In this document: one piece after another, positions 10,656 through 21,700 of the stretch
How positions within the stretch are numbered: position 1 is the first letter of the stretch
Layout: each line of letters begins with the position of its first letter
Source of the DNA: Copromyces sp. CBS 386.78
Lineage: Eukaryota > Ascomycota > Sordariomycetes > Sordariales > Sordariaceae
Direction: 5' to 3'
DNA: 64,000 bases
Assembly: GCA_030685235.1 (NCBI GenBank)
Contig: MU839115.1
Span: forward strand, 62,001 to 126,000
The notes under the pieces: model-generated
What the model saw: the letters and a program-made list of their open reading frames with translations, nothing else
Told to the model about the DNA's origin: nothing
The model's database searches: none
Made by a program: the position numbers and the translations under genes

Positions 10656-13603
10656 TCAAACCCTCTGTCCGAGATCCGGTCTAGCGCCATCGAAAGCACC
10701 TCCATCAAAAGGATTCAAAGGTCCATCATTCAACTTGAACAGTTGTACCCCGTATTTCTTCCCTGCATCGATTACCTCGTACCTTTCCGGGATCGACAGG
10801 CCCTCAGGGTCAAAGTACAATGCCTTGATCTGCGGGTGGGCGATCAGCTTCTCGATGAAAGGCAAGAGACCCCTATGACGCCCCGGTGCGACCGTTACCG
10901 TGTCGACCTTCGGGAACTTCTGCAGCCAGTCGATAAAAGGTTGGCCATCGAAATTGTTGTAATGCAGGGCCCAGTTGAAGTGGTATAGTCCGAGATGGAG
11001 AACGCTCGGTGACGACGTGAAAGCCCAGTCCTTCAGGAGATCAAGTTCGAAGCGGCGGTTGAACAGTGACTGATCGCTGTTGATGGCCAATTCAAGGACC
11101 TTAAGCGAACCATTTGTGGCTGCTTCCCCCAGGGCCTTTTGTAGTATACCGGTGGATATGGGGCCATGGCACCTGAACACCTCCAGCCGTGGCCAACCCG
11201 CCGAAGCAATGCCCGACTCAGCAGGGATTCCTGTAAGATCAAAAGTCAAAAAGCCATGTCTCGGACTCCCCGGCGAATCACATGTCGTGAAGAGGTAATT
11301 GATCAGGTGGTCTTTGTCGGAAAGGATTTCAACGGAGCGGAGGTTTGGTAAAGCAGGCAAAACACAAGATCCCCGAAATAGTGCATCAAGGAGATCGTGA
11401 CTCCTCACTGAGCTGAGATATAGAGACTGCAAGTTTCGCCATGGTGGTATGTCGCTCGAAGGGACCTTGTCGAAAGCCTCATAGGGGCCAAGACCAGTAT
11501 GGACAAACTTGATCCCGTAGCCCTCAATGTGGAGTTCCTCAAGGCTTGGAGTTAAATTCATGAGCCCGTTCTAGAACACATAGTAAGCAGGTGGGTAAGA
11601 CAGAAGTGCCTAGTGCAAATTACTGACCATGTTCAGCTCCCCGAGATGTATCCTGGGGTCATAGTCGTCATCTGGCATCCTCAGCCGTAGCTTTCTCAAA
11701 CTCGGCCAAGCCTGTCGGGTCATGATCGCGTCGAGATTCTTCCCCGAGAAGCCTTGTAGGTCCAACACTTGAAGAGATTGACTTGTGAGCGGTAGAAGCT
11801 CTCCAGCTGCATGGGCATCCAGTTTGTTCAGTGAGAGATGTGTTAGTTTTGTCAGGTGCATCCCTTGCACTCCCCCAAGCAACTTTGGAACATCCTCGGG
11901 ACCGTCCGGGTTGTTTAGACGCATGCGTCTATGGAGGCTTAGCCGCTCTAAACTGGGTAGTCCACGCATGATCATTTGAAGCTTGTCGTGAGTCATCTTG
12001 AAATATGATGTGTCGTTGATCGTCAAAGACCGCATGTTCTTGTGCTTGTTGAGGAACCGTGGAAAGAGCCGGCCGGGTTTCCCAGGCCTGCCCAGCGAGA
12101 CCTCGCTCCAGAGCACTGAGTCTGAAATTACGAGCTTCTGCCATTTCTTGCTCACGAGTTCACATCTCCTGTAGACCACGAGGATTTGTTAGTCCCGAAA
12201 GAAGACAACAAGGCTGGGAGGGAGCTTACATTAGACTTTCCGTGTCAAGATGCGACCAAACCATGGTTAGCAGCTCGTGCGGGAGCTTCTCTACAGGATC
12301 CCTCTTTGACTCGGGCATGTCTAGCATACTGGACAATTGACGCAGAAGAATCTGGCTAGAGTATCAGCTGCATGTCCGCGCGCCGAGAGTGTGTCAAGAG
12401 AGCTTGGACTCACATGGTACTGGTTATACTTAATCCGGCGGTATTGGTCCATGTTGTAGAGCCCAGACCTGACGAACCGGACAGTGAGATCGTGTACATC
12501 GTGGGAAGGGTCAAGTTTAGAGTCTCGCAATATGGTAGTAAGCGCAAGAGCTGCCGTCTGCTTGTCTTTGTTCTTGGTCAAGTTGCGAAGGATTCTGGCC
12601 ACACGACAATACCCCTAGAGCTGTTAGGTCTTCCATTTCGACATGAGGCTAGAGGTAGTCAAGCCACTCACTATGGGGTGGGCGGGATCCAAGCGAATGA
12701 GACCAAGGGCAGTGGAAAATGCGGCGACGTGCTTTTCCTGCGTGTCCAGAGAATCGGCCAGGAAGTCGACGGCGCGGATATGGAAGAGGTCGGTACACGA
12801 TGGCCATACAAAGCCGCAAGGGCATGGCTCCTTAGCAGCGCGGTACAGAGCATCGGGACTTTCTTCATACACAGCAGTCACGCATTGCAAGATATGACAG
12901 GCCTTGTTGTTCCCGTGGCTGCCCGGCTTACAAGGGCAACGGTTGATGGTCTGTTTACAGAGTTGTCAGCACAGAAAACGAAGCCGAAAGACGGTCATTC
13001 AGTCCCTGGAAGGTGCATAGTACGGGCTGTCGACGTCATTGCTTGAGACCTAGGTTCAGAGCACCAACCCGTAACGTGGATCTGTCCGGGTCGTCACAGT
13101 CTAGCCGTTTCCTAGGTGGAAGTCGGCTGAATGTGGCCATCTTGTTGATGGTTGCTACCTATGCAGCGGCAGCGGAGGGCAGAAGTTGGTGTGCTGAGTT
13201 GATGTTCGATATGATGTTCGGGTAAAGAGGTGGGAATCTCACACGTGCTGCTGAACAAGAGGTGGTGGGGGGGTTTATATGTTGTATTTTGTAATCTCCT
13301 GCATGAGGAAGTGGGACGTACCTTGAGAAGGGCCCCCAAGAGTTTGATACCGCCTTCTTTGGAGCGGGCTGCGGAGCGGGCTTGGTCAATGGCTGACTTC
13401 ACTTGGTCTTTCCAAGAATCATATTCAACTCCCTGATATTTCCCTTCTTGGTCGAGAGCATCAACGGCATCCAAGCGGGATTCGTATGGACGAAGACGTT
13501 GCCGTCGTTTAGCAGGAACAAGCGTCGAATTCGCGGGGCTGTCTGACGCCTTGCGTTTGAGACTGCCGCTTGGAGGTGTCTTTTTGATCAGATAGCGCTC
13601 CAT
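10656..13603 (-). CDS. TPR/F-box/LRR protein, SCF substrate adaptor (Pof3/Dia2-like architecture), 779 aa
   Basis: Six exons: 13603-13322, 12950-12672, 12614-12414, 12351-12230, 12168-11628 and 11570-10656; all junction phases agree. The product binds Skp1 in an SCF ubiquitin ligase and selects substrates. Residues about 85-255 are TPR-like helices with Cys-rich inserts (CPCKPG, CPCGF), as I recall for other filamentous-fungal F-box proteins. The F-box is at about 272-315 (VEKLPHELLTMVWSHLDTESLM then SKKWQKL). The remaining 450 residues have leucine-rich-repeat spacing (LPSLERLSL, LTKLTHLSLNKL, SLRKLRL). TPR plus F-box plus LRR is the layout of Dia2 and Pof3, which act at replication forks. 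Intron 1 is 371 bp, against 57-62 bp for the others, so exon 1 (MERYLIKK..., basic) is the least certain part. No codon is broken. Confidence 0.78.
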
Positions 13604-14401
13604 CCTGGGAACGGAATTAACCAAAGTTTCGTACTCTCTTTACCGTATCATGTGGGTTGATTACGGCTTTCGTTTTCCGTCCTACCTAGAGCACAAGGTC
13701 ATGTCCAGAGGCTGATAATGTCCCGTGTTGTTGTGGTGATTCTGGTAAACACGATGGTGAACTAGAACGGGTTGCCTGCATTGGTCGGAAACTCAAGCTC
13801 GGACGGAACGGGAGGACCCCTCCCCCCCCCCCCCCCCCCACCCAAAAAGAGTGACGCGTGACCGGCACAGTTCTAGTGGACGTCCACTGGAAGGTACCGG
13901 CCAGCTGGTTCGGTTTTAGCGGGGAGGCGCACCCTACAACTTCCTAATTCGCAGACCTGCATGTAGAGGTACTCTGACGACAGTGGGGGCAGGCACCTGA
14001 GCCTCTAACCTTTCTTGCGCATTTCATCCATCCAACATGGAATCCGAACTTGCGTGAGAATATCATCAACTTCAAGCTTCAAGATGTGATGCCCATAGAG
14101 CACACGACACATCGTTTCTTTGAAGTTTCTCACAGTTTCCAGTTCTAGCGACGTCAACCGCTCTCATAGCCGGGATCCCATCCCTACACTCCTAATCCAG
14201 GTCCCCATTGAACTGACACAAGTCCAGTCGTTCCGGCATCTTGGTTTTTTATATCCTCAATTCGAAATACTTGACCGTATCCGTCCTACTGTTCTTCACT
14301 CTTCATGGTTTCGACTGTACCACCGCTTACGAAGAGTTACCCCTTGGAGACAGACGGATTAAGGGTTGATGTTAGTTGGTGAGCCGCATTGAAGAACCAC
14401 G
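13604..14401. other. Divergent promoter region
   Basis: This lies between two divergently transcribed genes (starts at 13603 minus and 14402 plus) and presumably holds both promoters. It contains a C18 run at 13822-13839. No gene is seen. Confidence 0.55.
13822..13839. repeat. C18 homopolymer
   Basis: Eighteen C in a row, followed by ACCC and an A-tract, within the divergent intergenic region. The minus strand is therefore a G-run. Confidence 0.9.
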
Positions 14402-16334
14402 ATGACGAACTTTCTATGGTCTGGTTACCGCTCAGAGTCGGTTGAAGACTATCCGGGAGTGCTCATTCCACTCGCGGAGGCCCATCTTCACAGTCACTCG
14501 TCCAGATCCCGCCCACCTTCTGATTTAGACGATGCTCTACTCGGCCAGGATGACGAGGGCGTCCAACATCACAAAGATCCAGCCGACGATGAGGACACGG
14601 GCATGTTGCTAGAAATGGGGACGGAACCTGAGTACAGCATCGAGGGGCTTAGGAGAGAGGTTCGCCGTGGAAACAAGGGCGGCGAGAAGTGGACGGATTA
14701 TGAGAGTAAGATCATAAGCATCCAAGATCTGACTTACAGGACATATTTATGCTAAATTATTTTATAGTGAAATCGAAGCTCGTCAACAAGGCCATCCAAG
14801 ATATTGGGATGGGGAGATATAACTGGCAACTGTTTGTCCTATGTGGCTTTGGTTGGTTTGCCGACAAGTATGAGATCCCTTTCTCGAGAGGCACAAAATG
14901 AACCAGTTGTTAATACCAGTCTCGCGCAGTTTATGGATGCAAGGCATCTCTCTCACGCTCCCATCGCTATCAGCAGAGTTCGACATATCAGAGAAGACCG
15001 TTCGCTATACCACGTCCTTCCTATTTGGCGGTCTTTGTTTTGGGAGCTTCATCTGGGGAATCGGCTCCGATGTCCTAGGTCGACGTCTGGCCTTCAACGC
15101 CACTCTCTTCATTACCGCGATCTTCGGCATTGCCTCTGCCTTTGCAACAAGCTGGGCCGGCGTTTGCTTTCTCTACGCTGCCCTTGGCTTTGGCGTTGGT
15201 GGTAACCTACCCGTCGACGGTGCCCTCTTTCTCGAATTCTTGCCTGACGCCTCCAGCTCCCTGCTAACCCTTCTCTCCGTCTGGTGGCCCATTGGCCAAC
15301 TATGCTCTTCGCTGCTGGCCTGGTATTTCATCGGCCACTTGCCCCCCGAGCAAGGATGGCGACACTTTGTGTTCAGCATCGGCATCATCACCTTGATCAT
15401 GTTTCTCGTCCGTTTCTTCATCTTCCACCTCTACGAGTCCCCCAAGTTCCTCCTTTCAAGAGGCCGACAAGCCGAGGCCGTGGCCGTCGTCCACGGAATC
15501 GCATTCCGCAACGGTCGCAAGACGTGGTTGACCGAGGAAATCCTCGACGCAGTCGTCGACGGGCTCTCAACCCCATCCCCAGCCACTCCTCGCCGCCGTC
15601 AGCATGTGACGCGACAGCGACAATCGACTGCCAACATCCTCAAGCAGCGCTTCGCCTCTTTTTCAGGCGACCGTATCCGTCCGCTCTTCAGCAACCGCAA
15701 GCTCGGCCTGACTACCGCCCTCATCTGGTTCTGCTGGGCGACCATCGGCATGGGATACCCCTTATTCAACGCCTTTCTCCCACAGTATCTATCTCACGGC
15801 GGCAACAACAGTGGACAACCAGCACCCGAAACAAGCACAAGCACAAGCAACAGTCCAGAAACCATCTCAGACGAAACCTACCGCAACTACGCCATAACCT
15901 CCATCGCCGGAGTCCCCGGTAGCCTGCTCGCCGCCTACGCGGTAGACATGAAGTCACCCTTTCTAGGCCGTCGTGGAACTCTAGCTCTCTCGACGCTCGT
16001 TTCCGCCATCTTCTTGTATCTGTTCGTCAAATTCGGTACTACACCCGGTTGGCTACTGACGTTCTCGTGCATCGAGGCGTTTGCGCAGAACATCATGTAT
16101 GGCGTCCTGTATGCTTTCACGCCTGAAATCTTCCCGGCGCCGGTCCGAGGAGCAGGCACGGGCGTGGCGAGTTTCTTGAACAGGGTGACGGGACTCGTGG
16201 CACCCATTTTGGCGGCGACGGTGCCGGGGGATGGCACGACTACGCCGGTGTATTTGTCGGCGGCGCTGATCCTGGCGGCGTTTGTGGGGATGGTGATGAT
16301 TCCTATTGAGACGAGGGGGAGGCAGAGGTTGTGA
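14402..16334 (+). CDS. Major facilitator superfamily transporter, SV2/SVOP-like, 602 aa
   Basis: Three exons: 14402-14705, 14768-14867 and 14930-16334. Splicing restores DYEMKSKLVNKAIQDIG and CGFGWFADNLWMQG, and phases match. An acidic cytosolic N-terminus of about 115 residues precedes the first helix (WQLFVLCGFGWFADN). The loop between helices 2 and 3 has GSDVLGRRLAF, the MFS G-x-x-D-x-x-GRR signature. About twelve membrane helices are visible, with a charged central loop near residues 315-380 (TPRRRQHVTRQR) and a Ser/Thr/Asn-rich extracytoplasmic loop near 430-455. The GFGWFADNLWMQG block is typical, as I recall, of fungal membrane transporters related to animal SV2/SVOP and organic-ion carriers. 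Substrate cannot be told. It probably acts at the plasma or vacuolar membrane. Confidence 0.88.
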
Positions 16335-16639
16335 TTTGATGGTGAGGTGGTGGATGGTTGGTGAAAATGAACGTAAGGGAAATAAGGAAAATGGAGGCCA
16401 GAGGCATATTGCCTCAAGGAATCAACAGAAATTTTGGATGACGCAGACATCAAGGAAGACATTATGGGTTTAACAGAGGCGCATGAGCATCGTGAAGGAG
16501 TTCTCTTCACCACAGTAGAGCCTTTCGAATGGTCAATAAACTCAAGCCATGCTTGTCTAACGCTCTGCTAAATAACCTGGAATGTGAATCGAAAAGAACT
16601 CCCAAAACTAGAACCTGCTTCGATATCACCGACAACCTC
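16335..16639. other. Short convergent 3' region
   Basis: This 305-bp spacer lies between convergent 3' ends (16334 plus and 16640 minus). It holds only the 3' untranslated sequence of the two genes. Confidence 0.6.
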
Positions 16640-17776
16640 TCACTTCGTCCCCCTTGCTCCAGCCGGCGCATCCTCCCTCCTCCTCTGCAACCCCCTCCCG
16701 AGCGCATCCCTAACCATGGGATCATTCTTAATCGTATTCTGCACTAACCACTCTTTAATCTTGCCCCTCATACTGCTCAGCGCCTCCTGATCGCCCGCAA
16801 ACGGCGCCATCTCTAGCTCCACCAGCCTCGACGTATCCAGATCCAGCCCCTTACTCATCATCTCCAGCCTTTCCAGCCCTTGCTTCAGCAGTTCCTCCTG
16901 GTCACCTCCCGCGCCATTATTCTTCGGAACCAGCTGCCCGTTCGACGTATCCGCCGTCAACAACGGCCCAATCTGCGAAATGGCAATGTACACCGTAAGG
17001 CTGACCTTCCTCATCACCGCCACCGCCTGGAACGGCAAGTAATACCTGCCCATCACCCCCGTTACCCTCTGCAACAACGGATTCAAGAATTTCTCAAACA
17101 CCGCCGGCCTCCCCGGGCTCATGACCGTGTGCGCTTCCCACACAAACATGCTCGCCAGCACCAACCACCGCTCGAACCTTCCCCACGTCAGATACCCCAA
17201 GAGCCCAAGCCCGTACAGCACCGCGGCCGCTAAGCCGTAGTACGATAACAACATCTGCGCGCCGCGCATGACGAAGTCATGGTGGGTTTTGCATCCTCCC
17301 TTGCCGTTTCCATTCGGCCCCGCCCAAGCAACAGCATCAACGCCGAACCGCTCGTACGCAAACCGGCGCACGGGATCCGTGAGCGTGTCCACTGCCGTCT
17401 TCAGGTACACAAAGTAATTGTTTACCTCCTCTTGACTCTGTTGCCCTGTGACCTTATCGGGGTGGTAAAGCGCCGCGAGGCGTCGGAACCGGGACTTGAT
17501 CTCGCGCTCGCTCGCGTCGGGACTGACGCCTAGGTCGCCGTAGAAGTTGGAACCGCGCACGACGAGCTCGTAGTGGGCTTCGTAGATTGTGTAGAGGAGG
17601 TAGACAGTCACGACCAGGATGTGGATGCGGCGGCGGTGTTCGGCGTATCGAGGGCTGCCCGGCGTGGGGCGCGGCGAGCCGGCGCGGATGGTGATGCCGT
17701 AGTAGAGCGATTGCGCCCAGCCGGTGACGAGGTTGGGCAGGAATGTCCAGCCGAAGAGGGAGAGGAGGTCGGACAT
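16640..17776 (-). CDS. erj5: ER membrane J-domain protein Erj5, 378 aa
   Basis: Single exon; the first in-frame ATG is at 17776 (MSDLLSLFGW). The order is a hydrophobic N-terminus (about 5-28), a membrane segment (about 52-72, ILVVTVYLLYTIYEA), a J domain (about 78-145) with HPD at 105-107 that would stimulate an Hsp70 ATPase, and two more membrane segments (about 175-197 and 202-220). A mostly polar C-terminus follows. This J-domain-between-membrane-helices plan fits fungal Erj5, which supports BiP/Kar2-dependent folding in the ER. Another ER J-protein is possible, but Sec63 is excluded by the lack of a Brl domain. It converges with the MFS gene. Confidence 0.85.
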   Translation of the reverse strand: MSDLLSLFGWTFLPNLVTGWAQSLYYGITIRAGSPRPTPGSPRYAEHRRRIHILVVTVYLLYTIYEAHYELVVRGSNFYGDLGVSPDASEREIKSRFRRLAALYHPDKVTGQQSQEEVNNYFVYLKTAVDTLTDPVRRFAYERFGVDAVAWAGPNGNGKGGCKTHHDFVMRGAQMLLSYYGLAAAVLYGLGLLGYLTWGRFERWLVLASMFVWEAHTVMSPGRPAVFEKFLNPLLQRVTGVMGRYYLPFQAVAVMRKVSLTVYIAISQIGPLLTADTSNGQLVPKNNGAGGDQEELLKQGLERLEMMSKGLDLDTSRLVELEMAPFAGDQEALSSMRGKIKEWLVQNTIKNDPMVRDALGRGLQRRREDAPAGARGTK

Positions 17777-18727
17777 TTTGCTGCTCGGTCTCAAGTATTC
17801 TGGAGGTTTTGGTTCGTTCGCTCGATCGCGTGTTGGGCTAGTTGTCTACGCGCGCGGATCGTGGTGTTTGTAAGTCGTGGAGGGTCGGCTCTGTTACCTC
17901 AACATTGCAGGATCAGGTACCGTGGAAATGCGACAAAGTCAGAAGCAGTAAAGAATATCACGTCCTGTCCAAGGGACACGAGGAACGAGAGAAAGTGTGT
18001 CTGGAAAAAAAAAAAAAAAAAAAAAAAAAAGACCAGCGGCAGAGGCAGGGCGCACTCGTAGGTTGCAATCTGGCCAGGCGGCAAAGGGACAGTTGTTTGT
18101 ATTTTGGTGGGGCTTTTTAGTGGTGTTTAGCGCTAATGGAAACAATGAAAGTCGACTTGGCCTCATCCCTCCACATGCCGGCCCACCTCCTGCAACGCTG
18201 ACGGAGACAAGGGCCCTTGCGTCATGTAACTGAGGTCCGGCAGGCACATCGGCTATTTGACCGGCAAACCTCGGCTATCTGTTTGATCAGTCTTTTTGAA
18301 CCCGGCCGGCAACTGCAACCTTCACATGTCGGCCGCTTCTTTGAGCAGCAGGCAGTGTCATGGCTCAAGAGCATAGAAACAAGTTTTGAGAAACCACAAA
18401 TCAATTCATAACTCATAACGCAACGACCCTCGCGGGTGTTGCAGAAAAATGAAAACCGGTGACCAAAATGACAGTAACAGTAATCCATAACATACACAAC
18501 TATCGTTCCTCGTTCTTTCTTCTTATTCTTCTTTGCTGTTCCAAGTCTTCGTATAGCGCGTGGGATCTTCACCATCACCGCCGCTCTCGTCCCCTATCAT
18601 CATTAAACACTAAGCAGAGGTAGATGTTCGCCTCATCATTATCATCAAACCAATATGCCGATTATTAAGCCACAGCAGCCACCCCCTGAATCCGAAAAAA
18701 AGTCAAAAACGATTAGGCATCAGGACT
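17777..18727. other. Intergenic: erj5 promoter and downstream region of the acidic protein gene
   Basis: Both neighbours are on the minus strand. The part next to 17777 should carry the erj5 promoter. It contains a run of 26 A at 18005-18030 (T26 in the direction of erj5 transcription). No gene is seen. Confidence 0.55.
18005..18030. repeat. A26 homopolymer
   Basis: Twenty-six consecutive A, about 230 bp upstream of the erj5 start codon. Poly(dA:dT) tracts of this size commonly exclude nucleosomes at fungal promoters, so it could be functional. Sequencing length error is also likely. Confidence 0.9.
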
Positions 18728-21700
18728 TTAACTGCTGCCAAAGAAGCGCCTGATGGCGGCCCTAAAGCCAGTTTTCTTGCCTTCCTTTGCTTCTTTCCTT
18801 TGTTCTTCTCTCTTTTGGCGGTGAGCGGCTGCCTGTGTTGGTGACTGAGGCTCCGTACCGCCAGCCGACGAAGTGGGGGATACGACTTCTCCAGACTCGT
18901 CCGATGCGGTGGATGACTGCTTCTTGGGCTTGAAGACGGACGAGATGGGGCTCTTCTTGCTGTGTCCGCGCTCCGTGACCTTGTTCTCCTTGTTGCTTGC
19001 ATCCTGAGACTCCCTCGATTTGAGCGATCTCCGCAGTCTTGTTGTGCTAGACCGCCCAAGCTCCGGTGAAGAGGATCCCTGTTGAACAATGGTCGGGTCC
19101 GATACGGTCTCAACATTCTTGATGTGAGCGTACTTCTTGATGGCAGTGGGCGATGGAGGTGCGACATCCTTCCCCTTTCCTTTCACATCCGCCTCGGAAG
19201 GCACTCCTGAGAGACCAAGGGCGTTGGTTTCCGGCTTATCAGCTGTGGCAGTGGCAGCTGGGCTTGAAAAATCGGCTGTGGCGTAGACGACTACGGCTGC
19301 TGCGACCATCTCCTCTGCTTGCTTAATGGTGTTCCTGTCCTGCCCCCGCTCATTGCGGGCGCGGCTCACTTCCTGAGCCACAGGATCGTCAAGATGAGGG
19401 TGAACGACAGCAGATGTGGGTACACGCTGGTCCACCGAGACTTGGTCGGTTGTCCTGTCTTCTGTTGGGAGCCTTTGGGTATTAAGAGCGTTATCAGTCT
19501 GTGTTCCTTCCTGGTCAACGGACTGGATTGGTTTTTCCTCACCATCTTCAGAAGAAGCTCCCTTCTTTCCATCCATTTTTGCAGCTTCTTCTTCAGCTGG
19601 TGCTTCCTTCTCCACAACGTGGAAGGATTCGGAGAGCGGCACCGTGTCATCAACGATCTCGGGTGCTTCAGCCTCTACTGACGGAGTTGACTTGACTTCC
19701 TCAGCGACAACTTGGGGAGACTTGGGCTCGGGCTTGGGGCGCTCAGCAACGAGTGAGCCAGCCTCAGCTGAACCGTGAGCCACGGAACGCTCGAGTGTGG
19801 CGACCTTTGGTGCAGAATCCGAGATGATGGGCTTGGCGACTTCGGTAACCTTGTCTGCGACGGGCTTGGCGACTTCAATGGCCTTCTCCGTGACGGGCTT
19901 GGAGACTTCGGTGACCTTGTCGGCAACCGCAACAGCGGCGGCTCCCAGAGCACCAGCAACAGCAATGCCGGCGCCGACGGCAATCTCCGTGGCGTTGGAC
20001 TTGCTCTCGTCGGTGTCCTCCTTCTCGAGCTCCTCTGTAGCCTTTGAGGCGGAAGTGTCGTCAAGAGTGGACTCGGGCTTGTCGGTAGCCTCCTTTTGAG
20101 TCTCCGCCAACGAAGCCTTCTCAACAGTCTGTTGAACGGTAGCAGGTTCCTCATGGCTGACGGCGTCCGTGGGAACTTGGACGCTGTCATTGGATGATTC
20201 CCCTTCAACGGCAGTCTTGTCCTCACCTGTAGTCTGCTCTTCGGCAACCACCTCCTTGACATCATCATGCACGGGTGCAGCAACTGTGTCTTGGATCTTG
20301 GGCTCGCTCGACTCATCAACCGGCAATACTGCCTTTGACTCACCGACAGTTTCCTCAACTGGAGTTTGCTTCTCGTCGTGATCTTCAGCCTTGGCAGTGG
20401 CTGGCTCAGACGCCTCAACCTGGGCGATATCGGTAGCCTTGACTTCAGGAGTAGATTCAGCGACCTGAGGGACCGGCTCAGCAGCATCGGCGACGGTCTT
20501 GGTGGCGGATTCGGTAATAACGGGCTCGATGGTCTCAGCGGCGGGCTCGGCGGGAGCCTCGGTAACCACAGACTTGGCGGCAATCTCGGTAGGCTCGACA
20601 GTAGGCTCAGACACAGTCTCTACCGCGGGCTCAGGAGCGGTGTCAGGAATAGAGGTAGTGGTGCTTTCGGTGGAAGGCTCGGCCGCGGTCTCTTGAACAG
20701 GCTCCTCCTTCGCGGTTTCGGCAGCAACTTCCTGCTGCTCGGGCTTGACCTCCTCAGAGGTGACCCCCTCGACGATCGGGGTCTCCTCAACAGGCTTGGA
20801 TTCTTCGACAGCCTTGGGCGCCACGGTAGCAGGAGTCTCCTCGATGATAGGGGCCTCTTCGACGGTAGAGGTCTCGATAGCGGGGGTCTCCTCAACGGCT
20901 TGAGGCTCCTCAACAGTCCCGACCTCCTTAGCAGCGGGGGCCACCTCGACAGGCTTGACCTCCTCGACAGGCTTGACCTCCTCGACAGGCTTGACCTCCT
21001 CGACAGGCTTGACCTCCTCGACAGGCTTGACCTCCTCGACAGGCTTGACCTCCTCAGCAGCGGGGGCCTCTTCAACAGGCTTCGACTTCTCAACAGTGGG
21101 GGCCTCTTCAACAGGCTTCGACTTCTCAACAGTGGGGGTCTCCTCAACGGCCTGAGGCTCCTCGACAGTCTTGGGCTCCCCAGCAGCAGGGGCCTGCTCG
21201 GAAGCCTCGACTTCCTCGACGACGGGGGTTTCGGAACTAGCCTTGGGAACGGTAACGTCTTCAGAGACAGGCTTCTCGGCAGCAGCAGGCTCAAGGGACT
21301 TTTCCTCGACATCCTCCACCTTGTTCTCTTCCTCAGCCTCGACAGGCTTCTCGCTTTCGACAGATTCCTCGACCTGAGTCTCGGTCTCCTCTTGGGCAAC
21401 AGGCGCCTCGGGCTTCTCTTCGGGAACCTCAGTCTTTTCCTCGGCAGCAGGGGCCTCGACCTTCTGTACCTCAGCCTCCTGCTCAACAGGGGCCTCAGCG
21501 GAGGGAGCTTCAGATTCCTCCTCCTTGGCGGGAGTTTCAGGCTTCTCCTCCTCAGCTTCAGTCCTGGTTTCGGGAGAAGAGGTTTCGGCCGTCTCTTCAG
21601 AAACAGGAGCCTCGACTTCCTTGACAGCAGGAGCCTCAACCTTCTCTTCGGGAGCAGGGGTCTTAACCTCCTCAGCAGCAGGTGCTTCGGTCTTCTCCTC

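Noticed and set aside
10656..17776. A secondary-metabolite cluster (transporter beside a regulatory F-box gene)
   Set aside because: There is no synthase, tailoring enzyme or cluster regulator; the neighbours are housekeeping genes.
20947..21054. Regular 18-bp repeats that might suggest a CRISPR-like array
   Set aside because: There are no spacers, the repeat is continuous and in frame, and the organism is a eukaryote.
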